Of a stretch of DNA of 64,000 nucleotides, positions 7,644 to 16,007 are shown piece by piece. The notes beneath the pieces are model-generated. The model was given only the letters and a program-made list of their open reading frames with translations. It had not been told where the DNA came from and made no database searches. Location of the stretch: the NCBI RefSeq assembly GCF_017976235.1, contig NZ_JACVHC010000005.1, positions 1 to 64,000 on the forward strand, in the 5' to 3' direction. Source of the DNA: Pseudomonas anatoliensis (GTDB lineage: Bacteria; Pseudomonadota; Gammaproteobacteria; Pseudomonadales; Pseudomonadaceae). The position numbers and the translations under genes were made by a program. Each line of letters starts with the position of its first letter. Within the stretch, counting starts at the first letter, position 1.

Positions 7644-9191
7644 ATGTCCATCGCCCCCCCTGTCCCGCGCCTGCAACTGCGCCATATCAGCAAACGCTAC
7701 CCCGGATGTCTGGCCAATGACGCCATTGATCTGAGCATTGCGCCTGGTGAAATCCATGCGCTGCTCGGTGAGAACGGCGCAGGCAAAAGCACGCTGATGA
7801 AGATCATCTACGGCGTCACTCAGGCCGACGCGGGCGAGATGCTCTGGCAAGGACAGCGCGTGAACATGCGCAATCCGGCCCAGGCGCGACAGCTGGGGAT
7901 CGGCATGGTCTTCCAACATTTCTCGCTGTTCGAAACTCTGACCGTGGCGCAGAACATTGCCTTGGCAATGGGTGCGGCAGCGGGCACACCGAAACAGCTT
8001 GAGCCAAAGATTCGCGAAGTCTCGCGGCGCTACGGCATGGCGCTGGAGCCTGAGCGACTTGTCCACAGCCTGTCGATCGGCGAGCGGCAACGGGTGGAAA
8101 TCATTCGCTGCCTGATGCAGGACATCCGGCTGCTGATCCTCGACGAACCGACTTCAGTGCTGACGCCGCAGGAGGCCGACGATTTGTTCATCACCCTGCG
8201 CCGTCTCGCCGCCGAGGGTTGCAGCATTTTGTTTATCAGCCACAAGCTCGGTGAGGTTCGCGCCTTGTGCCACAGCGCCACGGTCTTGCGCGGCGGGCGG
8301 GTAGCCGGGCATTGCGTACCGGCCGAATGCTCGGATCAACAGTTGGCGCAGATGATGGTGGGCGAAGCGGCGGCGTTGATTGGCGACTATCCAAAGGCCA
8401 GCGGTGGCGCGGTGTTTTTGCAGGTCAGCGGTTTGAGCTGGCATAACCCGGACCCGTTTGGCTGCTCACTGACAGGTATCGACTTGCAGGTGCGCAGCGG
8501 TGAAATCGTTGGCATCGCCGGAGTCGCGGGCAATGGCCAGGATGAACTGCTTGCCCTGCTCAGTGGCGAGCAAACGCTGCCACGGGCCGAAGTCGAAAAG
8601 ATTCGTTTCGGTCATCAGGCCGTTGCTGATTTACGCCCCGATGCACGACGCAAACTCGGTCTGGCTTTCGTCCCGGCAGAGCGTCTCGGCCATGGTGCGG
8701 TGCCGGAGTTGAGTCTGGCCGACAACGCGCTGCTGACAGCCTTCCAACAAGGGCTGGTGAGCAACGGTTTGATCGAACGCGGCAAAGTCGAAGCCCTCGC
8801 CCAGCAAATCATCCAGCGCTTCGGGGTAAAAACGCCGAATACGCAAACCGCCGCCCGCAGCCTGTCCGGCGGCAATCTGCAGAAATTCATCCTCGGCCGG
8901 GAAATCCTCCAGCAACCAAAACTGCTGATCGCCGCGCACCCGACCTGGGGCGTCGACGTCGGCGCCGCCGCGACCATCCACCGCGCGTTGATCGCCTTGC
9001 GCGACGCCGGCGCGGCGATTTTGGTGATTTCCGAAGACCTCGATGAACTGTTCCAGATCAGCGACCGCCTCGGCGCCTTGTGTGGCGGCAAGCTGTCGGC
9101 GCTGCAAAACACCACGGACACACAGTTAAGCGACGTCGGCGGATGGATGGCCGGTCAGTTCGATGCCCCTCAACAACACGCCACGGTTTAA
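7644..9191 (+). CDS. ABC transporter ATP-binding protein, BMP/nucleoside type (two ABC domains)
   Basis: A 515-residue fused double ATPase of the simple-sugar/nucleoside importer class. The first domain has Walker A GENGAGKST near residue 43, signature LSIGERQRVEI and Walker B LLILDEPTSVLTPQE. The second has a degenerate Walker A (GVAGNGQDE) and signature LSGGNLQKFILGREI, as is usual in this class. A longer frame opens at 7512, but the ATG at 7644 gives the normal N-terminus (MSIAPPVPRLQLRHISKRYPG). Two permease genes follow immediately. With the purine deaminases and a BMP-type binding protein nearby, the likely cargo is a purine nucleoside or base. Confidence 0.9.
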   Translation: MSIAPPVPRLQLRHISKRYPGCLANDAIDLSIAPGEIHALLGENGAGKSTLMKIIYGVTQADAGEMLWQGQRVNMRNPAQARQLGIGMVFQHFSLFETLTVAQNIALAMGAAAGTPKQLEPKIREVSRRYGMALEPERLVHSLSIGERQRVEIIRCLMQDIRLLILDEPTSVLTPQEADDLFITLRRLAAEGCSILFISHKLGEVRALCHSATVLRGGRVAGHCVPAECSDQQLAQMMVGEAAALIGDYPKASGGAVFLQVSGLSWHNPDPFGCSLTGIDLQVRSGEIVGIAGVAGNGQDELLALLSGEQTLPRAEVEKIRFGHQAVADLRPDARRKLGLAFVPAERLGHGAVPELSLADNALLTAFQQGLVSNGLIERGKVEALAQQIIQRFGVKTPNTQTAARSLSGGNLQKFILGREILQQPKLLIAAHPTWGVDVGAAATIHRALIALRDAGAAILVISEDLDELFQISDRLGALCGGKLSALQNTTDTQLSDVGGWMAGQFDAPQQHATV

Positions 9192-9204
9192 CGGAGTTTC
9201 AAAC

Positions 9205-10311
9205 ATGCTGCTTTCCCTCGAACCCCGTGGCCAGCAATCGCGCCTGATGCTCTGGTGCTCACCGCTGTTGGCGGCGGCGCTGACGCTCGGTTGCGGTTCG
9301 CTGCTGTTCATCGCCCTCGGTCATGATCCGCTGCAAACCTTGCATACGCTGCTGATCGCGCCGGTCAGCGACTTGTACGGCGTTTCGGAATTACTGGTCA
9401 AAGCCTTGCCGATTCTGCTCTGCGCGCTGGGCCTGGCGGTGGCCTACCAAGCGCGAATCTGGAACATCGGCGCCGAAGGTCAATTGCTGCTGGGCGCACT
9501 CGCCGGCAGTGCCTTGGCGGTCAACATCATCGACATGCAAAGCCGTTGGGCGCTGGTGCTGATTCTGCTGACCGGCACCGTCGCCGGCGCCGCATGGGCG
9601 GGGCTCACCGCATGGCTGCGCACACGCTTCAACGCCAACGAAATCCTCACCAGCATCATGCTCAATTACATCGCGCTGAACTTGCTGCTGTTCTGCGTAC
9701 ATGGGCCGCTGAAGGATCCCGCCGGTTTCAATTTTCCCGAGTCGGCAATGTTCGGCGACGCCAGCCGTTTGCCGCTGTTGCTGGAGGATGGCCGCGTGCA
9801 TGCCGGGGTGTATTTCGCCCTGCTCGCGCTGGTCGCGGTGTGGGTGTTGTTGCAGAAGAGTTTTATCGGTTTCCAGATCAAAGTGCTCGGGCTCGACAAG
9901 CGTGCGGCAGGGTTCGTCGGCTTTCGCGAGAAGCGTTTGATCTGGCTTGCCCTGTTGATCAGCGGCGGGTTGGCGGGGCTTGCCGGGGTCTGCGAAGTCA
10001 CCGGCCCGATCGGCCAATTGGTGCCGCAAGTGTCACCGGGTTATGGCTACGCGGCGATCACCGTGGCGTTTCTCGGGCGGCTCAACCCCATCGGAATTCT
10101 GTTCGCAAGTTTGCTGATGGCGCTGCTGTACATCGGTGGCGAGAACGCGCAGATGAGCCTCAATCTGCCGCAAGCGATCACGCAACTGATTCAGGGAATG
10201 ATGCTGTTTTTCCTGCTCGCCAGTGATGTGCTGATTCTCTATCGACCACGCCTGAATCTGCGCTGGGCACGGCGCACACAGACCCCCACCGTAACCGCCG
10301 GAGCGCTGTGA
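9205..10311 (+). CDS. ABC transporter permease, BMP/nucleoside type
   Basis: A 368-residue inner-membrane permease of the branched-chain/ribose-type fold (BPD_transp_2), with about 10 hydrophobic segments and the cytoplasmic coupling motif FNANEILTSIMLNYIALNLL near residue 140. An in-frame ATG at 9163 would overlap the ATPase gene by 29 bp; I prefer 9205, preceded by GGAG at correct spacing and giving MLLSLEPRG. It overlaps the next permease by 4 bp (ATGA), implying translational coupling and a heterodimeric channel. It corresponds to the first permease of the P. aeruginosa PA0136-PA0138 system. Confidence 0.9.
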   Translation: MLLSLEPRGQQSRLMLWCSPLLAAALTLGCGSLLFIALGHDPLQTLHTLLIAPVSDLYGVSELLVKALPILLCALGLAVAYQARIWNIGAEGQLLLGALAGSALAVNIIDMQSRWALVLILLTGTVAGAAWAGLTAWLRTRFNANEILTSIMLNYIALNLLLFCVHGPLKDPAGFNFPESAMFGDASRLPLLLEDGRVHAGVYFALLALVAVWVLLQKSFIGFQIKVLGLDKRAAGFVGFREKRLIWLALLISGGLAGLAGVCEVTGPIGQLVPQVSPGYGYAAITVAFLGRLNPIGILFASLLMALLYIGGENAQMSLNLPQAITQLIQGMMLFFLLASDVLILYRPRLNLRWARRTQTPTVTAGAL

Positions 10312-11237
10312 TGGATATCGATCTGCTGAGCAATATTTTCTTCGCGATGGTGCGTTGCGGCACGCCGCTGCTGTTGGTGGCGCTGGGTGAACTGATCTGC
10401 GAGAAGAGCGGCGTGCTCAACCTCGGTCAGGAAGGGATGATGCTGTTTGGTGCGGTGATCGGTTTTATCGTCGCGCTCAACAGCGGCAACCTGTGGCTTG
10501 GCGTATTGCTGGCGATGCTCGCCGGGATGTTGCTGTCGTCGCTGTTTGCTTTGGTGGCGCTGGTGTTCAACGCCAATCAGGTGGCGACCGGGTTGGCCCT
10601 GACGATTTTTGGCGTGGGGTTGTCGACTTTCGTGGGGGCGGCGTGGGTCGGCAAACCATTGGCTGGATTCGAGCCGTTGGCGATTCCGTATCTGAGTGAA
10701 ATTCCGCTGATCGGACGGATGCTGTTCGCGCAGGATCTGCTGGTGTATCTGTCGTTTGCGCTGTTTGCGCTGGTGGCGTGGGTGATCATCAAAAGCCGCG
10801 TCGGGCTGATCATTCAAGCGGTCGGCGAGAACCCGGATGCGGCCAGTGCGATGGGCTTGCCGGTGTTGACCGTGCGCACCCTGGCAGTGCTTTTCGGCGG
10901 CGCGATGGCCGGGCTGGCCGGGGCGTATCTGTCGCTGGCGTATACGCCGATGTGGGCGGAAAACATGACGGCCGGGCGTGGCTGGATTGCTTTGGCGCTG
11001 GTGGTATTTGCCAGTTGGCGGGTGTGGCGGTTGTTGCTGGGCGCCTATCTGTTCGGCCTCGCCAGCATCCTGCACCTGGTGGCGCAGGGGTTGGGTTTGG
11101 CGATTCCGTCGAGCCTGCTGGCGATGCTGCCGTACGTGGCGACGATTGTGGTGTTGGTGTTGTTGTCGCGCGATGCGCTGCGCACACGGTTGTATGCGCC
11201 GGTGTCGTTGGGGCAGCCTTGGCAGGCGGGGCATTGA
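10308..11237 (+). CDS. ABC transporter permease, BMP/nucleoside type (second subunit)
   Basis: A 309-residue permease of the same superfamily, shorter than its partner as is usual for the second subunit of BMP-type importers. It shows about 8-9 membrane segments, the GELICEKSGVLNLGQEGMML motif near residue 25 and the coupling loop VFNANQVATGLALTIFGVGL near residue 85. Its start codon overlaps the stop of the upstream permease. A REPIN follows 20 bp after the stop and ends the operon. No substrate-binding protein is in this operon; the best candidate lies at 16008-17081. Confidence 0.9.
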   Translation: MMDIDLLSNIFFAMVRCGTPLLLVALGELICEKSGVLNLGQEGMMLFGAVIGFIVALNSGNLWLGVLLAMLAGMLLSSLFALVALVFNANQVATGLALTIFGVGLSTFVGAAWVGKPLAGFEPLAIPYLSEIPLIGRMLFAQDLLVYLSFALFALVAWVIIKSRVGLIIQAVGENPDAASAMGLPVLTVRTLAVLFGGAMAGLAGAYLSLAYTPMWAENMTAGRGWIALALVVFASWRVWRLLLGAYLFGLASILHLVAQGLGLAIPSSLLAMLPYVATIVVLVLLSRDALRTRLYAPVSLGQPWQAGH

Positions 11238-11258
11238 TGCATTGACCTTGTTGGCCCT

Positions 11259-11329
11259 ATCGCGAGCAGGCTCACTCCTACATTGGATCGGGTTCACAAT
11301 TCACTTGTAGGAGTGAGCCTGCTCGCGAT
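11259..11329. repeat. REPIN (GAGTGAGCCTGCTCGCGAT class)
   Basis: Two inverted REP copies, ATCGCGAGCAGGCTCACTCC at the left and its complement at the right, flank about 30 bases of spacer. The right half overlaps the 3' end of the minus-strand membrane protein gene, so it is partly translated. Confidence 0.9.
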
Positions 11330-11724
11330 GGCTTTTCAACAGGCAACACCTGAGCGATGCCCCACGCCAGTTCGAAGACGAGGAAAACCAACAGAATCGA
11401 ACTGGCGCCATGCAGCAAGGCATACCCCTGCCAAGCCGCAAACAGAAACCGCGCCACCGCGTCATAACGTCCATAAAGCGCCTGCGGATCACGAATCCGC
11501 AGCACCGCCCACACACAAACCACCGAACCCAACATATTCGCCATCAACATGTGCATCGGCGCGAACGCCGGCAACTCACCCGGCAAATCCATCGTCTGAC
11601 TCAGCGCCGCGAAAACCCCATGCAAAAAAGCAAAACTCCACGGCGTCACAAACGCCGCCGTGACGATCAGGTCGTACCAGGCGCTGCCGCGCACCACGTT
11701 TCGATATTGTGTTGAAGTCCACAT
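11278..11724 (-). CDS. Small four-helix membrane protein under MerR-type control
   Basis: A 148-residue inner-membrane protein with four predicted hydrophobic helices (around residues 17-38, 50-72, 84-100 and 104-122); I do not recognise its family. A longer frame opens at 11787, but that start would sit in the -35 element of a MerR-type promoter; the ATG at 11724, preceded by GGAG, gives a sensible N-terminus. The last 20 or so residues (EKPSRAGSLLQVN and beyond) are encoded by a REPIN, so the original C-terminus has probably been replaced by repeat sequence. It is divergent from a MerR regulator gene whose operator lies between them. Confidence 0.7.
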   Translation of the reverse strand: MWTSTQYRNVVRGSAWYDLIVTAAFVTPWSFAFLHGVFAALSQTMDLPGELPAFAPMHMLMANMLGSVVCVWAVLRIRDPQALYGRYDAVARFLFAAWQGYALLHGASSILLVFLVFELAWGIAQVLPVEKPSRAGSLLQVNCEPDPM

Positions 11725-11756
11725 CGTCCATGCTCCAGAAATTTGAGGAGCAACCA

Positions 11757-11787
11757 CGTTAAAGCCTGGAGTATGCTCCAGGGTCAA
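11757..11787 (-). promoter_or_regulatory. MerR-type promoter/operator for the membrane protein gene
   Basis: On the minus strand a -35 TTGACC (11787-11782) is followed by the perfect palindrome CCTGGAG-CATA-CTCCAGG (11782-11765) and a weak -10 (TTTAAC or TTAACG) with an 18-19 bp spacer. An operator filling an over-long spacer is the hallmark of MerR-activated promoters. The regulator gene at 11809 starts 22 bp away on the other strand. Confidence 0.7.
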
Positions 11788-11808
11788 GCCCTCTTCAGAG
11801 CATCACAA

Positions 11809-12165
11809 ATGCGCATCGGTGAATTGGCACAGGCCAGCGCAGTCAGTCGCGACACGCTGCGTTTCTATGAGCAACGCGGATTGATCGCGGCGCAACGCAG
11901 TGCCAATGGTTATCGCGACTACCCGCCGGAAATGCTGCAACTGGTGCTCTACATCAAGACGGCGCAGCGCCTGGGTTTTACCCTCGGCGAGATCGGCGAC
12001 AGCGTTGCCGCACTGTGGAACGCGCCCGATCCGCAAAACGCTGTGGCGCAATTGCTGCGCGACAAGCTGCTACTGATTGAAACCCGCATGAGCGAACTCG
12101 ACGCGCTACGGCATGAGTTGCAACTACGGCTCGGTCAGGCGTGTCCATTGAATCCTGAACTTTGA
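11809..12165 (+). CDS. MerR-family transcriptional regulator
   Basis: A 118-residue MerR-type activator. The N-terminal winged helix-turn-helix is clear (MRIGELAQASAVSRDTLRFY, then the RSANGYRDYPPE wing), followed by a dimerisation coiled coil to the C-terminus. Only one cysteine is present near the end (QACPLNPEL), so it lacks the paired cysteines of metal sensors such as CueR and more likely senses an organic or redox signal. I chose the ATG at 11809 over an in-frame ATG at 11743, which would place 22 unrelated residues before the helix-turn-helix. The short-chain dehydrogenase gene follows 17 bp downstream, so the two are probably one operon. Confidence 0.88.
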   Translation: MRIGELAQASAVSRDTLRFYEQRGLIAAQRSANGYRDYPPEMLQLVLYIKTAQRLGFTLGEIGDSVAALWNAPDPQNAVAQLLRDKLLLIETRMSELDALRHELQLRLGQACPLNPEL

Positions 12166-12182
12166 CTTTCAAGGAACCCATC

Positions 12183-12869
12183 ATGTCCCAGGCAAAAAAC
12201 GCACTGATCATCGGCGCCTCCCGAGGCTTGGGCCTCGGGTTGGTGAAGACCCTGCTGGGCGACGGCTGGCAAGTGACCGCCACCGTGCGCAATCCCTCGA
12301 ATGCCCAGGCGCTGCAAGCGCTGGGCAACGTGCGGATCGAGAAGCTCGACATGGATGACCAGCAGGCGGTGATCGCCTTGAGCCAACAGTTGAAGGGCGA
12401 AACTTTCGACCTGCTGTTCGTCAATGCCGGGGTCAAAGGCCCGGCCGTACAGACCCCGGGCGGCGCGACCCTGGCGGAAGTCGGTCAGCTGTTTTTCACC
12501 AACGCGGTGGCGCCGATCAATCTGGCGCAACGCTTTGCCGGACAGATCCGCGATGGCAGCGGCGTGCTGGCGTTCATGAGTTCGGTACTCGGCAGCGTGA
12601 CCATGCCGGATGCGCCGGAACTGGCGCTGTACAAGGCGAGCAAGGCTGCGCTGAACTCGATGACCAACAGTTTTGTCACGCAATTGGGCGAGCAAAAACT
12701 GACCGTACTGTCGCTGCATCCGGGTTGGGTGAAGACCGACATGGGCGGTGAAGGGGCTGACCTTGATGTGGACACCAGCACACGCGGTCTGATCGATCAG
12801 GTGAATGCGTTTACCGGCAAGGGCGGACATCACTTCGTCAATTACAAAGGCGAAACCATTCCCTGGTAA
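12183..12869 (+). CDS. Short-chain dehydrogenase/reductase (C-factor-like SDR)
   Basis: A 228-residue classical SDR with the NAD(P)-binding GASRGLGLG motif near residue 12, the NAGVKG segment near residue 85, the catalytic YKASKAALN near residue 150 and the downstream LHPGWVKTDMGG motif. It belongs to the CsgA/C-factor-like group whose physiological substrates are mostly unknown. The ATG at 12183 follows AAGGA at good spacing. It lies just after a MerR gene and may detoxify a carbonyl compound sensed by it. A REPIN follows the stop. Confidence 0.87.
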   Translation: MSQAKNALIIGASRGLGLGLVKTLLGDGWQVTATVRNPSNAQALQALGNVRIEKLDMDDQQAVIALSQQLKGETFDLLFVNAGVKGPAVQTPGGATLAEVGQLFFTNAVAPINLAQRFAGQIRDGSGVLAFMSSVLGSVTMPDAPELALYKASKAALNSMTNSFVTQLGEQKLTVLSLHPGWVKTDMGGEGADLDVDTSTRGLIDQVNAFTGKGGHHFVNYKGETIPW

Positions 12870-12894
12870 TCCCGGGTTTCTCTATCCGCAAATA

Positions 12895-12977
12895 CCTGTA
12901 GGAGCTGCCGTAGGCTGCGATCTTTTGATTGTAAAAAACAAGATCAAAAGATCGCAGCCTTCGGCAGCTCCTACAGG
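12895..12977. repeat. REPIN (GCTGCCGAAGGCTGCGATC class)
   Basis: An inverted pair beginning CCTGTAGGAGCTGCCG and ending CGGCAGCTCCTACAGG, with ATCTTTTGAT/ATCAAAAGAT inner arms around a short A-rich loop. It follows the SDR stop by 25 bp and could act as a transcript end. Confidence 0.9.
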
Positions 12978-13151
12978 GGTCGTCACGTTATGGTTTGAGT
13001 TGGGCGGGGTGTTGTCCTGTCGGGTGGGGCTTGCCCGGCGCAACGATTTGTTTGAAACTGCGCACCTCGTCCGTCGCGGCGAACCTGGATCAGCAGACAG
13101 GGCAACACTGAGCTGGCAACCCTGAACCCACTTTCAGAGGAGCCGGCGACA

Positions 13152-14510
13152 ATGCCTGCGACCCGTACCTGGTTAAAAAACCCCCTCGCCATTTTCACCT
13201 CCAACGAGCTCGATGCCCGTGGCGGTCTGGTGCTGCAAGACGGCGTGATCGTCGAAGTGCTTGCCGCCGGTCAACAGCCGTCGGCGCCATGCAATGAAGT
13301 GTTCGATGCCCGCGAGCATGTGATCCTGCCGGGCCTGATCAACACCCACCATCACTTCTATCAAACCCTGACACGCGCCTGGGCGCCGGTGGTCAATCAG
13401 CCGTTGTTCCCGTGGCTGAAAACCCTGTACCCGGTGTGGGCACGGCTGACGCCGGAAAAACTCGCCCTCGCCACCAAAGTCGCGTTGGCCGAGTTGCTGC
13501 TGTCGGGTTGCACCACCGCTGCCGACCATCATTATCTGTTTCCGGACGGTCTGGAAAACGCCATCGACGTGCAAGTCGAAACCGTGCGAGAACTGGGCAT
13601 GCGCGCCATGCTCACCCGTGGCTCGATGAGCCTCGGCGAGAAGGACGGCGGCCTGCCGCCGCAGCAGACCGTGCAGGAAGGCCAGGTGATTCTCGACGAC
13701 AGTCAGCGCCTGATCCACGAGTACCACGAGCGTGGCGACGGTGCGCAAATCCAGATCGCTCTGGCACCGTGCTCGCCGTTTTCAGTGACGCCGGAAATCA
13801 TGTCGGCCAGCGCCGAACTGGCGAACAAACTCGACGTGCGCCTGCACACGCACCTGGCCGAAACCCTCGACGAAGAGGATTTCTGCCTGCAGCGTTTCGG
13901 CCTGCGCACCGTGGATTATCTGGACAGCGTCGGCTGGCTCGGCCCGCGCACCTGGCTGGCCCACGGCATCCACTTCAACCCGGACGAAATCGCCCGCCTC
14001 GGTCAGGCCGGCACCGGCATCTGTCATTGCCCAAGCTCGAACATGCGTTTGGCCTCGGGCATTTGCCCAAGCATTGATTTGACCGACGCCGGTGCGCTGT
14101 TCGGTCTGGGCGTGGATGGCTCGGCGTCCAACGATGCATCGAACATGATCCTCGAAGCGCGTCAGGCGCTGTACATCCAGCGCCTGCGTTACGGCGCCGA
14201 GAAGATCACCCCGGAGCGCGTGCTGGGCTGGGCGACCAAGGGCTCGGCGAGTCTGTTGGGTCGTACCGACATTGGTGAACTGGCGGTGGGCAAACAGGCG
14301 GATCTGGCGTTGTTCAAGCTCGATGAACTGCGCTTCTCTGGCAGCCACGATCCGATTTCGGCGCTGCTGCTGTGCGGCGCAGACCGGGCGGATCGGGTGA
14401 TGATTGGCGGCAAGTGGCGCGTGGTTGATGGCCAGGTCGAAGGGCTGGATCTGAAAGGCCTGATCGCCGATCACAGCCAGGCGGCTCGCCAGTTGATCGC
14501 CGGCACCTGA
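13152..14510 (+). CDS. 8-oxoguanine deaminase (amidohydrolase superfamily)
   Basis: A 452-residue zinc amidohydrolase. Metal-site and catalytic motifs are NTHHHFYQTLTRAW near residue 65, LHTHLAET near residue 235, AHGIHF near residue 270 and GLGVDGSASND near residue 320. The sequence matches P. aeruginosa Pa0142, an enzyme shown to deaminate 8-oxoguanine to urate (weaker on isocytosine and guanine), rather than the ordinary guanine deaminase. The ATG has GAGGAG upstream. It lies between the nucleobase ABC transporter and the BMP binding protein, so its role is probably salvage or clearance of oxidised guanine that has been imported or generated. Confidence 0.9.
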   Translation: MPATRTWLKNPLAIFTSNELDARGGLVLQDGVIVEVLAAGQQPSAPCNEVFDAREHVILPGLINTHHHFYQTLTRAWAPVVNQPLFPWLKTLYPVWARLTPEKLALATKVALAELLLSGCTTAADHHYLFPDGLENAIDVQVETVRELGMRAMLTRGSMSLGEKDGGLPPQQTVQEGQVILDDSQRLIHEYHERGDGAQIQIALAPCSPFSVTPEIMSASAELANKLDVRLHTHLAETLDEEDFCLQRFGLRTVDYLDSVGWLGPRTWLAHGIHFNPDEIARLGQAGTGICHCPSSNMRLASGICPSIDLTDAGALFGLGVDGSASNDASNMILEARQALYIQRLRYGAEKITPERVLGWATKGSASLLGRTDIGELAVGKQADLALFKLDELRFSGSHDPISALLLCGADRADRVMIGGKWRVVDGQVEGLDLKGLIADHSQAARQLIAGT

Positions 14511-14523
14511 TTCACCGCGATCC

Positions 14524-14612
14524 CCTGTAGGAGCTGCCGCAGGCTGCGATCTTTTGATTGTGTTTTGAAAAACGAGATCAAAAGATCGCAGCCTGCGGCA
14601 GCTCCTACAGGG
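14524..14612. repeat. REPIN (GCTGCCGCAGGCTGCGATC class)
   Basis: An inverted pair with outer arms CCTGTAGGAGCTGCCGC and GCGGCAGCTCCTACAGG and inner ATC(T)TTTGAT arms, filling the gap between the convergent deaminase and antiporter genes. It probably serves as a bidirectional transcript end. Confidence 0.9.
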
Positions 14613-14627
14613 GGGGGTGTGGCGGGC

Positions 14628-15719
14628 TTAAAGGCCCAGCAGGGACAGCATGATGAAGGTCGCAAACAACACAAAGTGCGTCATGCCTTCAATAGCATTG
14701 GTCTCGCCGTCATTGAGATTGATCGCACTGACGATCAATGTGAGAAAGATCATCACCGTCTGCACCGGTGTCATCGCCATCTGAAAGGGTTGACCGGTGT
14801 ACAGCGCCATCGCTTCCATCACCGGCACGGTGAGGATCACCGTCGACAGTGACGCACCCATCGCAATATTGACCACTGACTGCATGCGATTGGCCAGCGC
14901 CGCCCGCAACGCGGTCAAAATCTCCGGCGCCGCCGAAATCGCCGCCACCAGAATCGCCGTGATCACTGGAGGAGCGCCCGTCCCTTCCAGGCCCAGATCG
15001 AGGGTCTTGGACATCACCTCGGCCAATGCGCCGATCACCACAATGCCGAACACCAGAATGCCGATCGACAGGCCGATGCTCGGTGCTTTCGCCTGCGCGT
15101 CCTGCGGTTCTTTCTTGCGACGTTTGTCCGGGTAGCTGTAGCTGAAAAAGTAACTGTGCGGGCCGACCTGCATGCGCAAAAACAGCGCGTAAAGCACCAC
15201 CATTGCACCGATGGTGAACGCCGAATATATCTTCCAGTTGGCCTCGGGAATGAACTCCGGCACCACCATCGACACGCCCATCGCGGTGAGGATCATTACG
15301 CTGTAACTGCGCGCCGAATCGTCGTTGTAGGACTGCTCGCCATGCTTGATCCCGCCCATCAGCGCAGCGAGGCCGAGGATGCCGTTGATGTCGAGCATCA
15401 CTGCCGAATAAATCGTGTCGCGCACCAGCGTGGGCGACGCTTCGTTGCTCATCATGATCGCCAGAATCACCACTTCCACCAGCACGGCGGCCAGCGTGAG
15501 GATCATCGTGCCGTATGGGTCGCCGACCTTTTCGGCGAGCAATTCGGCGTGATGGGCGACGCGCATCGAAGCGGCGACGATGAACGCGATCAGCACCAGA
15601 CCGGCAGTCAGCGCGACGATCTGGCCGCTGTGCAGCATCCAGTGTTCCAACGGATAAGCGACGACTGCGGCGAGCAGGGCCAGCAGCAGAAAGCTTTCTT
15701 GCTTGAGGATTGAGAGCAT
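14628..15719 (-). CDS. chaA: Calcium/proton (cation) antiporter, ChaA-type
   Basis: A 363-residue inner-membrane CaCA-family exchanger with about 11 hydrophobic segments. The two inverted alpha-repeats are visible: GTMILTLAAVLVEVVILAIM near residue 85 and the ISAAPEILTALRAALANRMQ segment near residue 265, each with the acidic residue that binds cation. The family exports Ca2+ (and Na+/K+ at high pH) in exchange for protons. It is transcribed on the minus strand against the purine genes on either side and has no obvious functional tie to them. Confidence 0.88.
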   Translation of the reverse strand: MLSILKQESFLLLALLAAVVAYPLEHWMLHSGQIVALTAGLVLIAFIVAASMRVAHHAELLAEKVGDPYGTMILTLAAVLVEVVILAIMMSNEASPTLVRDTIYSAVMLDINGILGLAALMGGIKHGEQSYNDDSARSYSVMILTAMGVSMVVPEFIPEANWKIYSAFTIGAMVVLYALFLRMQVGPHSYFFSYSYPDKRRKKEPQDAQAKAPSIGLSIGILVFGIVVIGALAEVMSKTLDLGLEGTGAPPVITAILVAAISAAPEILTALRAALANRMQSVVNIAMGASLSTVILTVPVMEAMALYTGQPFQMAMTPVQTVMIFLTLIVSAINLNDGETNAIEGMTHFVLFATFIMLSLLGL

Positions 15720-15851
15720 GGCGGGCCTTTTTTGCCAAAGATTCGAATGAGCTACTGACTACGGCGCGGCGCTAACGTTTCGTTACACATTAGCGCACCA
15801 GCCGAAAGCAGCCGTTTCAACCGATGCACTTTTATTGGCCTCACCGGCCCC

Positions 15852-15915
15852 ATCGCGAGCAGGCTCACTCCTACAGGGGAACGCTATTACCTGTAGGAGT
15901 GAGCCTGCTCGCGAT
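15852..15915. repeat. REPIN (GAGTGAGCCTGCTCGCGAT class)
   Basis: Inverted pair ATCGCGAGCAGGCTCACTCC ... GGAGTGAGCCTGCTCGCGAT with an 18-20 base spacer, located between the divergent antiporter and BMP binding-protein genes, about 90 bp before the latter's start codon. Confidence 0.9.
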
Positions 15916-16007
15916 AGCCTTCATGCGATTCCGGACGGGTTTGTTGTCCTGTTGGTCAGCAATTTGCATTGCCCCTGACCACACACAACAAAATGGAGCT
16001 CCAATTC

